From NCBI GenBank assembly GCA_036342255.1, contig JAZAUS010000006.1, forward strand, positions 1-64,000: a stretch of DNA of 64,000 nucleotides, written 5' to 3'. This document shows positions 1 through 7,766 of this stretch, in pieces; positions within the stretch are counted from its first letter, which is position 1, and each line of letters starts with the position of its first letter. Under the pieces are notes generated by a model. It saw nothing but the letters and a program-made list of their open reading frames with translations. It did not search any database and was not told where the DNA came from. This DNA comes from RUG11198 sp036342255. GTDB taxonomy: Bacteria > Bacillota_I > Bacilli_A > RF39 > UBA660. A program made the translations under genes and the position numbers.

Positions 1-58
1 CTATTTGTATTCTTTCTTCATCGGTATATTTTCTGAATTGTTGTCCTTTTTTAGCCAT
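1..58 (-). CDS. Transposase OrfA N-terminus (partial)
   Basis: Reading leftward from ATG at 58-56, 19 codons are visible with no stop before the window edge. They are basic and contain a KYTDEER segment, like the start of the helix-turn-helix OrfA protein of IS3-family transposases (inference from a very short stretch). The ribosome-binding site AAAGGAG lies in the loop of a hairpin immediately upstream (61-94). Whether the transposase is intact cannot be seen. Confidence 0.45.
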   Translation of the reverse strand, partial: MAKKGQQFRKYTDEERIQI

Positions 59-60
59 AA

Positions 61-94
61 AAAATACTATCTCCTTTCTTGAGATAGTATTTTA
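61..94 (-). promoter_or_regulatory. Hairpin over the transposase start
   Basis: On the minus strand AAAATACTATC and GATAGTATTTT form an 11-bp perfect stem whose loop carries AAGAAAGGA, the Shine-Dalgarno of the transposase ORF that starts at 58. Structures at this position in insertion sequences are known to restrict transposase translation from transcripts entering from outside. That role is inferred here. Confidence 0.5.
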
Positions 95-158
95 TCAAAA
101 GACTCCTTTTTTATAAAGTGTCCAAAATAGGGTTCACTTCATTTAAGAGTTCTTTTTA

Positions 159-794
159 TTACCAATTCTTACCAGAATAATAATCTCCACCCATATTCTC
201 ATATTCATTTAATTCTTCCTGCCTATTACCATTAGAATTCTTTTCTATCTCTTTAAGCTCTTCCTCAACCTCAGATTCTTCTTCTTCAGGTTCTTTTTTT
301 TCAGTATTATTCTTTTCATTAGAATTATTATTTAATTCTTCTTTTAATTGTTCTATCTCAGCTTCTAACTCTTGGGCTTCTTTATTATCCCCATCAATAC
401 CAGCACACTTATCTTTATATAATACATATATAGCTTCTTCTAACGTATCATAGGCCTCATTATAATTATTAATATCAATATTATTAATCATCGCCATAGC
501 TAAATTAATTCTTACATCACATACCTTATCATGAGGAGGATTCAAACTAATAGCCTCTTTATATTTTTTAATCGCCCCATCATAGTCCTTCTTCTTATAC
601 ATTATATTACCTTCATTATAATAAGCAATATATGGTTCACTAATATTTAAAAAATATAAAGACTTAACTAACATAGAATTATATATACCATGATTATAAT
701 TAAATATAATTATCCCATTAATCATAAAAGTACTTACTAATTTTATTAATACTACTATTAAAAATATTAATAGCATCTTCAATATCTTCTTCAT
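159..794 (-). CDS. Membrane-anchored TPR protein, last gene of MoxR/vWA operon
   Basis: A 211-residue protein with one N-terminal membrane segment (about residues 5-28). Residues 55-125 read as tetratricopeptide repeats (YNEGNIMYKKKDYDGAI and the following helix pairs). The tail (about 140-211) is strongly acidic, Glu/Asn-rich and probably disordered. A good AGGAGG lies just before the ATG. It overlaps the upstream vWA gene by 4 bases, so it is translationally coupled. TPR proteins are standard members of Bat-type operons, where they are thought to scaffold vWA complexes at the membrane. The partner proteins here are unknown. Confidence 0.7.
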   Translation of the reverse strand: MKKILKMLLIFLIVVLIKLVSTFMINGIIIFNYNHGIYNSMLVKSLYFLNISEPYIAYYNEGNIMYKKKDYDGAIKKYKEAISLNPPHDKVCDVRINLAMAMINNIDINNYNEAYDTLEEAIYVLYKDKCAGIDGDNKEAQELEAEIEQLKEELNNNSNEKNNTEKKEPEEEESEVEEELKEIEKNSNGNRQEELNEYENMGGDYYSGKNW

Positions 795-1732
795 ATATTC
801 TTCCTCCTAAAATCATTAAATTCTAATATTAATAAAATTAGTAGGGGAATAACAAATATATAATATATATCATCATAAGTACTCTTATCAGAGGATTCAA
901 CACCCTCATCAGCCATTCTTTCAATCTCTCTTATCTTATAACTAATCTTATTCTGATTATCCATATGAATATAATCTACATTCATATCATCAGCTATTTT
1001 CTTAAGATTATCTTCATCAATAACAGATTTAGCCTTCTTAAAATTAGTACCAGTATAATCCATAATATATTCACTATCTTCATCATAATAGCTCTTATCC
1101 TTCATATAGCCACCCTTACTAGTACCATATCCCAATACAGCCCCATTATCAACATAACTCTGTATTCCTTTAAAGCTCTTTAACTTCTCATTAGTAGTAA
1201 TCTCTCCATCACTAATATAAAATACAATTCTTATCTTATCTTGACTCTGCTTAGATGACTTCAAAGAATTAATCATACTATCAATAGGAATATTTAATGA
1301 TGATCCCTTAGCATATAAAGAACTAACAGGCTCTATAACATCTATAGCCTCTATACTAGTATTAATATCCTTAGTATAAGGTAACATTACCTTAGCCTCA
1401 TTACTAAATGTAATCAAAGAAAACCTAGCCCCATTTAAACTCCTTATAATATATTCACAATCTTTCTTAACAGCACTAAGTCTAGTATTAGTACCATTAT
1501 AGTCTTCAGCATTCATACTAATAGTACTATCTATAACAAATAAAACATCTAAATTATTAGCAAGTACTATCGAATTACCAGAAGGAATCATAAATCTCAT
1601 ATTAATTATAAATAAAAGTATTACTATAACAATATGTCTAATATTTTTATTCTTATTCTTTAATATCATAAAGAATAAGAATAAACAAATAACTATCATC
1701 ATCCATATAGGAATAATAGGAAAACTTCTCAT
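791..1732 (-). CDS. von Willebrand factor A domain membrane protein (BatB-like)
   Basis: 313 residues. Two N-terminal membrane helices (about 10-28 and 32-50) are followed by a vWA domain and a C-terminal membrane helix (about 290-306). The MIDAS metal site is recognisable as D68-S-T-I-S72, with a second element SDGE near residue 174, so a divalent ion is probably bound; T replaces the usual first Ser. It overlaps both neighbours by 4 bases. vWA proteins next to MoxR ATPases are thought to act as substrate adaptors or inserters in the envelope. The specific substrate cannot be told. Confidence 0.75.
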   Translation of the reverse strand: MRSFPIIPIWMMIVICLFLFFMILKNKNKNIRHIVIVILLFIINMRFMIPSGNSIVLANNLDVLFVIDSTISMNAEDYNGTNTRLSAVKKDCEYIIRSLNGARFSLITFSNEAKVMLPYTKDINTSIEAIDVIEPVSSLYAKGSSLNIPIDSMINSLKSSKQSQDKIRIVFYISDGEITTNEKLKSFKGIQSYVDNGAVLGYGTSKGGYMKDKSYYDEDSEYIMDYTGTNFKKAKSVIDEDNLKKIADDMNVDYIHMDNQNKISYKIREIERMADEGVESSDKSTYDDIYYIFVIPLLILLILEFNDFRRKNI

Positions 1733-2745
1733 CTAGACACCTTCTTTCCCATAATAATTATCCCTATAACAGATATCATTAATAATATAAAAGGTATCTC
1801 TGGAATATCTATCTCTTTAGTTTCTACTTGATTATTTAATAAAGTCTTAGAAGTAGCTTCAATATCCTTAACAATATTACTAACCGTATTAGAAGATTGT
1901 TGATAAAACTTACCCCCAGTACTTGTAACAGCCTCCTCAAATTCTCTTTTATCTTTATTTTTCATTATCTTAGTACCAACACCAAATACTTTAATATCTT
2001 TACTCTTACTAATACTAGCAGCCTTACTTAAAGAGACTAGGGGAGTACCAGCTAAATCATTATCTGTAGAAAAAATAATAATCCTACTTCTATCTTCATC
2101 TTTTAATTTAGGAAAACTATAAACACATGACGCTAGTCCATCTCCAATTAAAGAACTCCCTCTAACATCAGCATTCTCTATCGTACCACTTCTTATATAA
2201 CTAGTAACATAAGTATAATCCTTACCAGAATAAGTACCATATTCTATAGGATTATTAGCTTTAATAGATTTTTTAATCATATCTAAAGTATCCATAACAT
2301 AACCATAATCATCAGTAAGAGGTACCAATATAACAGAAGAAGTATTAAATATAGATATACCAAATCTTTCCCCATGTAATTTATTTACCGTCTTCTTAAG
2401 ATTATCCACCAGCTCCATATTTAACTGATCAACAGAAGTTGAAACATCCATACATAAAAATATATCTCTACTATATTGACTACTATTAACAGTCTCTATC
2501 TTAGCAAGTCTTGCTATTAATAAAGAAGAAGTAATTATACCAATACCAAACATACCCATTACTATATTTCTAATCATCTTATACTCTCTAAGCTTCTTCT
2601 TATAATAATCTGTATTCTTTAAATATTCAGTATTAGCAATCTTAGATCCATCCTTATATCCATTATCTTTCTTTCTATATATCCATATTATTCCCAAAAA
2701 TAATATAACTACTATTATAATAGCAAAGGGGTATCTCAATTCCAT
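1729..2745 (-). CDS. von Willebrand factor A domain membrane protein (BatA-like)
   Basis: 338 residues. N-terminal membrane helix (about 6-23), a second helix at about 60-80, a vWA domain from about 93 to 290, and a C-terminal helix ending in basic residues. The MIDAS motif is canonical: D100-V-S102-T-S104. It shares the helix-vWA-helix plan of the following gene and probably arose by duplication. It overlaps the 151-residue gene upstream by 10 bases and the next vWA gene by 4, indicating one polycistronic unit. Confidence 0.78.
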   Translation of the reverse strand: MELRYPFAIIIVVILFLGIIWIYRKKDNGYKDGSKIANTEYLKNTDYYKKKLREYKMIRNIVMGMFGIGIITSSLLIARLAKIETVNSSQYSRDIFLCMDVSTSVDQLNMELVDNLKKTVNKLHGERFGISIFNTSSVILVPLTDDYGYVMDTLDMIKKSIKANNPIEYGTYSGKDYTYVTSYIRSGTIENADVRGSSLIGDGLASCVYSFPKLKDEDRSRIIIFSTDNDLAGTPLVSLSKAASISKSKDIKVFGVGTKIMKNKDKREFEEAVTSTGGKFYQQSSNTVSNIVKDIEATSKTLLNNQVETKEIDIPEIPFILLMISVIGIIIMGKKVSR

Positions 2746-3191
2746 TTCTCTATCACCACCTTTGTCTTATCAATAGATGCCGTAATATTACCCTTAGATA
2801 TAACTGCAAACTCTGGATCATAATATTCAGCTACTAATTCATATAACACTGGCATATTAAGAGTGCCTATCTCTTTTAAAGTATAATTCGTAACCTTAAT
2901 ATTAGTAGCTTCATATATAAAGTTTCTAATTAAACTACTTAACTCTTGATATGCCCGTCTACTAGTAATACCATTAGCTTTAAGCTTTTTCTCTAATTCA
3001 TCTAACTTCAATAAATATTTATTCTTAATATTCATAAGTTCATTATGATTAGGTATAATAACATCTTTCTTTATCTCTTTTCTCTTTAAATATCTCATTA
3101 TAAGAAAAACAATTATAATAAGTATAATAACAAATAATATTATTAAAAAAGAATATGAAAACATAGGCCTTATATCAGTTTGTACCTGCAT
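2736..3191 (-). CDS. Single-pass membrane protein of the MoxR/vWA operon
   Basis: 151 residues with one membrane helix near the N-terminus (about 12-33), then a basic stretch and a helical cytoplasmic domain. The domain contains SSRRAYQELSSLIRNF followed by an acidic C-terminus. I recognise no named family with certainty. Its position between DUF58 and vWA genes matches the small membrane components (DUF4381-type) found in other MoxR operons. It overlaps the DUF58 gene by 17 bases and the vWA gene by 10. Confidence 0.6.
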   Translation of the reverse strand: MQVQTDIRPMFSYSFLIILFVIILIIIVFLIMRYLKRKEIKKDVIIPNHNELMNIKNKYLLKLDELEKKLKANGITSRRAYQELSSLIRNFIYEATNIKVTNYTLKEIGTLNMPVLYELVAEYYDPEFAVISKGNITASIDKTKVVIEKWN

Positions 3192-4047
3192 ACTTATGTT
3201 CCTCCAATAATTTTATAATCTTATTATTAATCTCTTTAACAGAACTAATAGAAGTAGTACTAACACTATTTCTTTTTAATTTTCTCATATTCTTTTTTAA
3301 TATATCTTTTCTAACTTCCATCTCAACCTCATGTAATTTCTTATCATTAAGCAAAAACTCAGGAATATATTTATTATTATTAACATCATAAATATTATCC
3401 CCAAACATATAATTATCATTAATATTTATAACCAATACATCATTATTTTGCATTAATTTCTTAAGCGTATTAGTCTTTATCTTTTCAACACCATTCATAT
3501 CTGTAATAACAAATATAATCATCTTTTTAGTAATATTCTTATATACATACTCTAATAGATCATTAATATTAGTTTCTTTCTCTAAAGCATATTTATCATA
3601 TTCACATAAATATTCTTCTAAATTATATAAATTATATTTAAATGGCTTATACATAATTTCTTCATTTGTATCAATAACCATTCCCACATAATCATTATTC
3701 TTAATTGCTATGTATCCAATAGTACCAGCCGTATACAAAGCAATATTCTTCTTACTCTCATATAAATCAGTATCAGCATCCATCTTTATACCAGTATCCA
3801 TAACAAACATAATATTGTGCTTCTTCTCGGCTATAAACTGCTTAATATATAAAGTACCACTTCTAGCAGATGACTTCCAATCTATATCCTTAACATCATC
3901 TCCAATTACATATTCACGCAAATTCTCAAAATTCATACTCTTACCCTTATAAACAGACTTATAAGTACCATCTAATATATTACTAGTTTTCTTATTAGAA
4001 TATATTGAAATATTAGCTTTAATTTTATTTATATAATTTAACTTCAT
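3175..4047 (-). CDS. DUF58 family protein
   Basis: 290 residues without the usual N-terminal membrane helices. The DUF58 signature is clear near residues 40-62: LREYVIGDDVKDIDWKSSAR, then an FVMDTG segment that begins a vWA-like fold at about residue 80. DUF58 proteins are nearly always co-transcribed with MoxR ATPases, and here the gene overlaps moxR by 4 bases (ATGA). Function is inferred to be part of the same envelope or chaperone complex. The missing membrane segments suggest that the two vWA proteins supply membrane attachment. Confidence 0.8.
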   Translation of the reverse strand: MKLNYINKIKANISIYSNKKTSNILDGTYKSVYKGKSMNFENLREYVIGDDVKDIDWKSSARSGTLYIKQFIAEKKHNIMFVMDTGIKMDADTDLYESKKNIALYTAGTIGYIAIKNNDYVGMVIDTNEEIMYKPFKYNLYNLEEYLCEYDKYALEKETNINDLLEYVYKNITKKMIIFVITDMNGVEKIKTNTLKKLMQNNDVLVININDNYMFGDNIYDVNNNKYIPEFLLNDKKLHEVEMEVRKDILKKNMRKLKRNSVSTTSISSVKEINNKIIKLLEEHKYAGTN

Positions 4048-5036
4048 GGTGTAGGTACTGCTCCAAATATAGCATCTATTATCTGTTCAATAGTAACATT
4101 ATCAGCAACAGCAGAAAAGTTTAATGATATTCTATGTCTAAGTACACTATATCTTAATTCTTTTATATCCTCAGGTATTACATGATCTCTACCATTAATT
4201 AAAGCTAATGCTTTAGCGCATTGCATAAAAGCTAAAGCCCCTCTCGTACTAGAACCTAAATTAATATATTCAACTAAATTCTTATCAATATAATTTTCTG
4301 GATGCCTTGTAGCTAGTATAATAGTAGCAATATATTTCTTTATAGAATCATCTACATATACTTTTTCAGCTAACTTCTGTAAATATTCCAAGTTCTCTAA
4401 TTTTAGTATAGCTTTACCATTATCAAATACCTTATTCTCAATCCTTTTCATTATCTCTATTTCTTCATCAACAGTAGGGTAGTTAACCTTTTCTTTTATT
4501 AAAAATCTATCTAACTGTGCTTCAGCCAATATATATGTTCCTTCTTGTTCTATAGGATTCTGTGTAGCTATTACTACAAAAATATTAGGTAATCTATATA
4601 TCTTACCATCTATAGTTATTTGTCTTTCCTGCATAGCCTCTAAAGTAGCACTCTGTGTCTTAGCACTAGATCTATTAACCTCATCTAACAACACAAAATT
4701 AGCATATATAGGACCTATCTTAGTTTCAAAATTATTTTTAGAATAATTAAATATCTGTGTACCTATAATATCACTAGGTAATAAATCTGGTGTACACTGA
4801 ATTCTTGAAAATTTTCCATTAACAGCTTCCGTTAATACTTTAGCAGCTGTCGTCTTAGCAAGACCAGGTACAGACTCTAACAAAATATGTCCATTCGCCA
4901 TCAATGCTATTAATAAAGCTCTCTCCAAATTAGCTTGACCAACAATCCTTTCTGAATAATATTTAGTTATACTATCAATTATATTCTTACTACTAGCCAA
5001 CTCTTCAGCCGTAATCTTAATCTGTCCATTATCCAT
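4044..5036 (-). CDS. MoxR-family AAA+ ATPase
   Basis: 330 residues from the chosen ATG at 5036. An in-frame GTG at 5045 is rejected because the AGGAAG ribosome site abuts it and is properly spaced only for 5036. Walker A is at about residues 54-63 (ESVPGLAKTT) and Walker B is FVLLDEVNR. Sensor and arginine-finger regions follow (IATQNPIEQEG; STRGAL). MoxR proteins are hexameric chaperone-like ATPases that mature partner proteins encoded beside them. This is the first gene of the six-gene minus-strand operon. Confidence 0.9.
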   Translation of the reverse strand: MDNGQIKITAEELASSKNIIDSITKYYSERIVGQANLERALLIALMANGHILLESVPGLAKTTAAKVLTEAVNGKFSRIQCTPDLLPSDIIGTQIFNYSKNNFETKIGPIYANFVLLDEVNRSSAKTQSATLEAMQERQITIDGKIYRLPNIFVVIATQNPIEQEGTYILAEAQLDRFLIKEKVNYPTVDEEIEIMKRIENKVFDNGKAILKLENLEYLQKLAEKVYVDDSIKKYIATIILATRHPENYIDKNLVEYINLGSSTRGALAFMQCAKALALINGRDHVIPEDIKELRYSVLRHRISLNFSAVADNVTIEQIIDAIFGAVPTP

Positions 5037-5077
5037 AAATATCACTTCCTATCTTAATCCCCATATTTATATATAAT

Positions 5078-5106
5078 ATTCTAACTTATTTTTAAAAAAA
5101 TAGCAA
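5078..5106 (-). promoter_or_regulatory. Promoter of the moxR operon
   Basis: On the minus strand TTGCTA (5106-5101), a 17-base spacer and TAGAAT (5083-5078) form a fair sigma-A promoter about 42 bases before the moxR start. It lies back to back with the plus-strand promoter at 5141. Confidence 0.5.
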
Positions 5107-5140
5107 TCATACATACAAATAAAAAATATAAATATATTTA

Positions 5141-5169
5141 TTTACTAAGCAACAAAATAATGATACAAT
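5141..5169 (+). promoter_or_regulatory. Promoter of the EF-Tu-like gene
   Basis: TTTACT (5141-5146), 17 bases, TACAAT (5164-5169) with TGA preceding the -10. An AAGGAGG ribosome site follows at 5177-5183, correctly spaced for the ATG at 5192. Confidence 0.5.
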
Positions 5170-5191
5170 TATCATAAGGAGGAATATATAA

Positions 5192-6598
5192 ATGAATGAT
5201 AATAATAATTTTAATTTAGATAACAATAATCAAGCCCCAAATAATACAACTAATGATAATAGCTTTAATAATCAACCCCAAAATAATATAGTTAATCCTA
5301 AAAAAAATATGATAGCACCAATTTTTATAACAATCTTTATTGTAATAGCTAGTATTAGTGCAGTAGTATTTTTTACTACCAAAGGAAAAAATACTACCAA
5401 ATCTCAAAATAATACTAATACTAATACTGAAAGTACCAATTATTCACCACAAGGAGAAGAAGGAGATGTAACCTTAATAGCCATCGGTCAATATGATCAT
5501 GGTAAAACACCATTAACATCAGCAATTACAAAATATTATGGTGATTATGTTAATGAAGAAACCATTGATAATGCCATAGAAGAAATACAAAGAGGTGTCT
5601 TTTTCCGTAATTATAAAGTCAATTATAATACGAAAAAAAGAAAGTATTTACAATATGATTTTCCATCAAATATAGATATCGTTAAAGCACTTTTATCAGA
5701 TGCTGTAAATCCAGATGGTGCCATATTAGTAGTATCTGAACTTGATGGCCCTATGCCTAATACTAGAACTCAACTTGCCTTAGCCAAAGAGATAGGAATA
5801 AAAAAAATAGTAGTTTATTTAAATGATTGTGATAAAGCAACTAACAAAGACTTGATAGATTTAGTAGAATCAGAAATACGTGATTTAATATTTAAATATG
5901 GTTTTGACAAAGACAAAACTCCAATAATTAGAGGATCAGCTTCCAAAGCGTTAGAAGGAAAAAAAGAATATATAGAATCTATTGATAAATTGATGAATGC
6001 AGTTGATGAATGGATTCCAAATCATATTGACGCTAAAGATAAACAACTTCTATTACCAATAGAAGATGTATTTACAATTACAGGACGTGGAACAGTTATC
6101 ACAGGACGAATTGAAACCGGTACAATAAAAAACAATGATGAAGTTGAAATCGTAGGTTCAAAAAATACTCAAAAAACAGTTATTACTAGCATTAAAAAAA
6201 ATCAAAAAGAATCAGATAGTGCTGAAGCTGGAGATAATGTAGTAATAGTTTTAAAAGATATAAAAAGGGAAGAAGTTTCAAGAGGACAAGTAATTGCTAA
6301 AATAGGTAGCCTTAAAGCGTACAACAAATTTTCAGCACATATATATATTTATAATGAAAAAGAAAATGGTAATGCAGACTTATTCAAAGATAATAATAAA
6401 CTAAATTTCTATTTTAGAACTACTGATTTTCCTGGTACAATAAAACTATCAGACAAAAACAAAAATATATCTCCAGGTGATGATATAGAATTAGATGTAG
6501 AATTAGACAATTCAGTTGCCATGGATTTAGGTACAAAATTTTTCATTCGTAATGAAGGTAAAACTATAGGAGTAGGAGTTGTAACAAAAACTAGTTAA
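5192..6598 (+). CDS. Membrane-anchored EF-Tu paralogue with degenerate GTPase site
   Basis: 468 residues. Residues 1-40 are an Asn/Gln-rich tail and 41-62 a membrane helix. From about 92 to the end the protein aligns along its whole length with the EF-Tu encoded at 15864 (domains 1, 2 and 3). The nucleotide motifs are broken: P-loop GQYDHGKTP (Thr to Pro), switch I RGVFFRN in place of RGITINT, G3 DFPSN in place of DCPGH (catalytic His lost), and G4 NDCD in place of NKCD. Domain 2 is well kept (EDVFTITGRGTVITGR), so the fold seems selected. It is monocistronic, with its own promoter and terminator. It is probably not a translation factor. A surface-exposed binding protein or a membrane decoy are both possible, and membrane topology is unresolved. 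Confidence 0.85.
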   Translation: MNDNNNFNLDNNNQAPNNTTNDNSFNNQPQNNIVNPKKNMIAPIFITIFIVIASISAVVFFTTKGKNTTKSQNNTNTNTESTNYSPQGEEGDVTLIAIGQYDHGKTPLTSAITKYYGDYVNEETIDNAIEEIQRGVFFRNYKVNYNTKKRKYLQYDFPSNIDIVKALLSDAVNPDGAILVVSELDGPMPNTRTQLALAKEIGIKKIVVYLNDCDKATNKDLIDLVESEIRDLIFKYGFDKDKTPIIRGSASKALEGKKEYIESIDKLMNAVDEWIPNHIDAKDKQLLLPIEDVFTITGRGTVITGRIETGTIKNNDEVEIVGSKNTQKTVITSIKKNQKESDSAEAGDNVVIVLKDIKREEVSRGQVIAKIGSLKAYNKFSAHIYIYNEKENGNADLFKDNNKLNFYFRTTDFPGTIKLSDKNKNISPGDDIELDVELDNSVAMDLGTKFFIRNEGKTIGVGVVTKTS

Positions 6599-6606
6599 AA
6601 ATATAC

Positions 6607-6641
6607 AAGTTTTTCAACATATTTGTTGAAAAACTTTTTTT
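6607..6641 (+). terminator. Intrinsic terminator after the EF-Tu-like gene
   Basis: A 13-bp stem (AAGTTTTTCAACA with its complement) and a short loop are followed by a run of T. Confidence 0.85.
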
Positions 6642-6690
6642 ATAAAAAAGAATCAATATTCATGCTATAATAAATTAAAGGAGTAATAAT

Positions 6691-7260
6691 ATGATAGCAG
6701 CTACTAATAATAAATATAAATTAAAAGAAATAAGAGAAATATTAAATGAATATGCTATCTATTCTCTTAAAGAGAAGGAAATAGATATTGATATTGAAGA
6801 AGATCAAGACACATTCTTAGGAAATGCTAAAAAGAAAGCCGTGGAAATATATAATATAACCAAAGAACCAACCATAGCAGATGATTCAGGACTATGTATT
6901 AATTGTTTAGATGATTTTCCAGGAGTAAAAACTAATAGATTCCTAGGCGATGATGCCACTGATAGAATGAAAAATGAATACTTAATCAAAGAAGTAAATA
7001 AACATAAAGATAGAAGTGCTAAAGCAGTATGCATCATCGCCTATTATGATGGTAATAATACTATTATAGGTGAAGGAATCTTAAAAGGTTCTATATCAAA
7101 AAAATGCAAAGGAACTAATGGCTTTGGCTTTGATGAGATATTTGAACTACCTAATGGCTTGACTTTAGCAGAATTATCATCAGTTGAAAAGAATAAATTA
7201 AGTGCTAGATATCTAGCCCTTAAAGATCTTGAAAAAAAACTAAAAAACAAATTTAAATAA
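6691..7260 (+). CDS. rdgB: XTP/dITP diphosphatase (RdgB/HAM1 family)
   Basis: 189 residues, normal family length. The N-terminal signature IAATNNKYKLKEI binds nucleotide, and ADDSGL at about residues 66-71 supplies the catalytic and metal-binding aspartates. The C-terminal GFGFDEIF segment is also conserved. The enzyme hydrolyses non-canonical purine triphosphates (XTP, ITP, dITP) to the monophosphate, keeping deaminated bases out of nucleic acid. It is cytosolic and preceded by AAAGGAG. The gene stands alone between terminators, whereas in many Bacilli it lies with murI or rph. Confidence 0.9.
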   Translation: MIAATNNKYKLKEIREILNEYAIYSLKEKEIDIDIEEDQDTFLGNAKKKAVEIYNITKEPTIADDSGLCINCLDDFPGVKTNRFLGDDATDRMKNEYLIKEVNKHKDRSAKAVCIIAYYDGNNTIIGEGILKGSISKKCKGTNGFGFDEIFELPNGLTLAELSSVEKNKLSARYLALKDLEKKLKNKFK

Positions 7261-7275
7261 CAATTGAAAAAATTC

Positions 7276-7304
7276 TTTTCACTATATTTTTTGTATGATA
7301 TAAT
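7276..7304 (+). promoter_or_regulatory. Promoter of the 111-residue membrane protein gene
   Basis: TTTTCA (7276-7281), 17 bases, perfect TATAAT (7299-7304) preceded by TATGA. A GGAG ribosome site follows near 7326. Confidence 0.5.
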
Positions 7305-7337
7305 GGTATCAAATAAAATAGAAAAGGAGTGACTTGA

Positions 7338-7673
7338 ATGAGTAAAGGCAAAAAAGAGAATTTTGAAAAGAGAAGAAAAGGAGTTGAAACTTTATTTGAC
7401 ATTATCTTTTTGATTATATTAATTGAAACAATTGCATATTTATGCCTTGGATATGTTAAAAACAACCCTTCATACTTCGTTTCATTATTAATAGTAACAT
7501 GTTGTATGTTTGCTGCTGTAATATTAGCTCGTAAAGGCCATATAGCAGCCGGAATAATAGGAATTATAATTGCCGTTATACAAGTTCTAGGAGGAAATCT
7601 TATAAGTTTAGGAATAGGACTATTATTAGGAACAGATTCAATCATGTATTTAATTGACTATAATAAAAAATAA
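7338..7673 (+). CDS. Small polytopic membrane protein, unknown function
   Basis: 111 residues. A very basic N-terminal 20 residues (KGKKENFEKRRKG) precede three or four hydrophobic segments (about 22-42, 50-64, 70-88 and 90-102). No catalytic motif is visible and I do not recognise the family. It has its own promoter and terminator, so it is probably monocistronic. The basic N-terminus predicts an N-inside topology. Good AAAGGAG spacing supports the start. Confidence 0.6.
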   Translation: MSKGKKENFEKRRKGVETLFDIIFLIILIETIAYLCLGYVKNNPSYFVSLLIVTCCMFAAVILARKGHIAAGIIGIIIAVIQVLGGNLISLGIGLLLGTDSIMYLIDYNKK

Positions 7674-7702
7674 AAAAAGTAAATATAACTTACTTTTTTT
7701 TT
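7673..7702 (+). terminator. Intrinsic terminator
   Basis: AAAAAAGTAA / TTACTTTTTT stem with a short loop and a T run, directly after the stop codon at 7673. Confidence 0.75.
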
Positions 7703-7715
7703 ATAAATTATTTAT

Positions 7716-7744
7716 TTGATAAATACATATTAATATGATAAAAT
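7716..7744 (+). promoter_or_regulatory. Promoter of the DUF4352-like gene
   Basis: TTGATA (7716-7721), 17-base spacer, TAAAAT (7739-7744), about 22 bases before the ATG at 7767 and with GGAAGG between. Confidence 0.55.
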
Positions 7745-7766
7745 TAAAATAGGAAGGTGCATATAA

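Larger units (their letters stand above)
1..136 (-). mobile_element. Left end of an IS3-like insertion sequence (partial)
   Basis: On the minus strand the sequence beginning at 136 starts TGAACCC and continues into TTTTGGACA, which resembles the terminal inverted repeat of IS3-family elements. It is followed by the start of a transposase-like ORF that runs off the window at position 1. The element sits only about 20 bases beyond the stop codon of the TPR gene at 159. The right end and target duplication are outside the window, so the family call rests on the terminus and the short N-terminus only. Confidence 0.55.

Noticed and set aside
7253..7645. 130-residue antisense ORF
   Set aside because: Lies fully opposite a convincing small membrane protein gene that has its own promoter, ribosome site and terminator.
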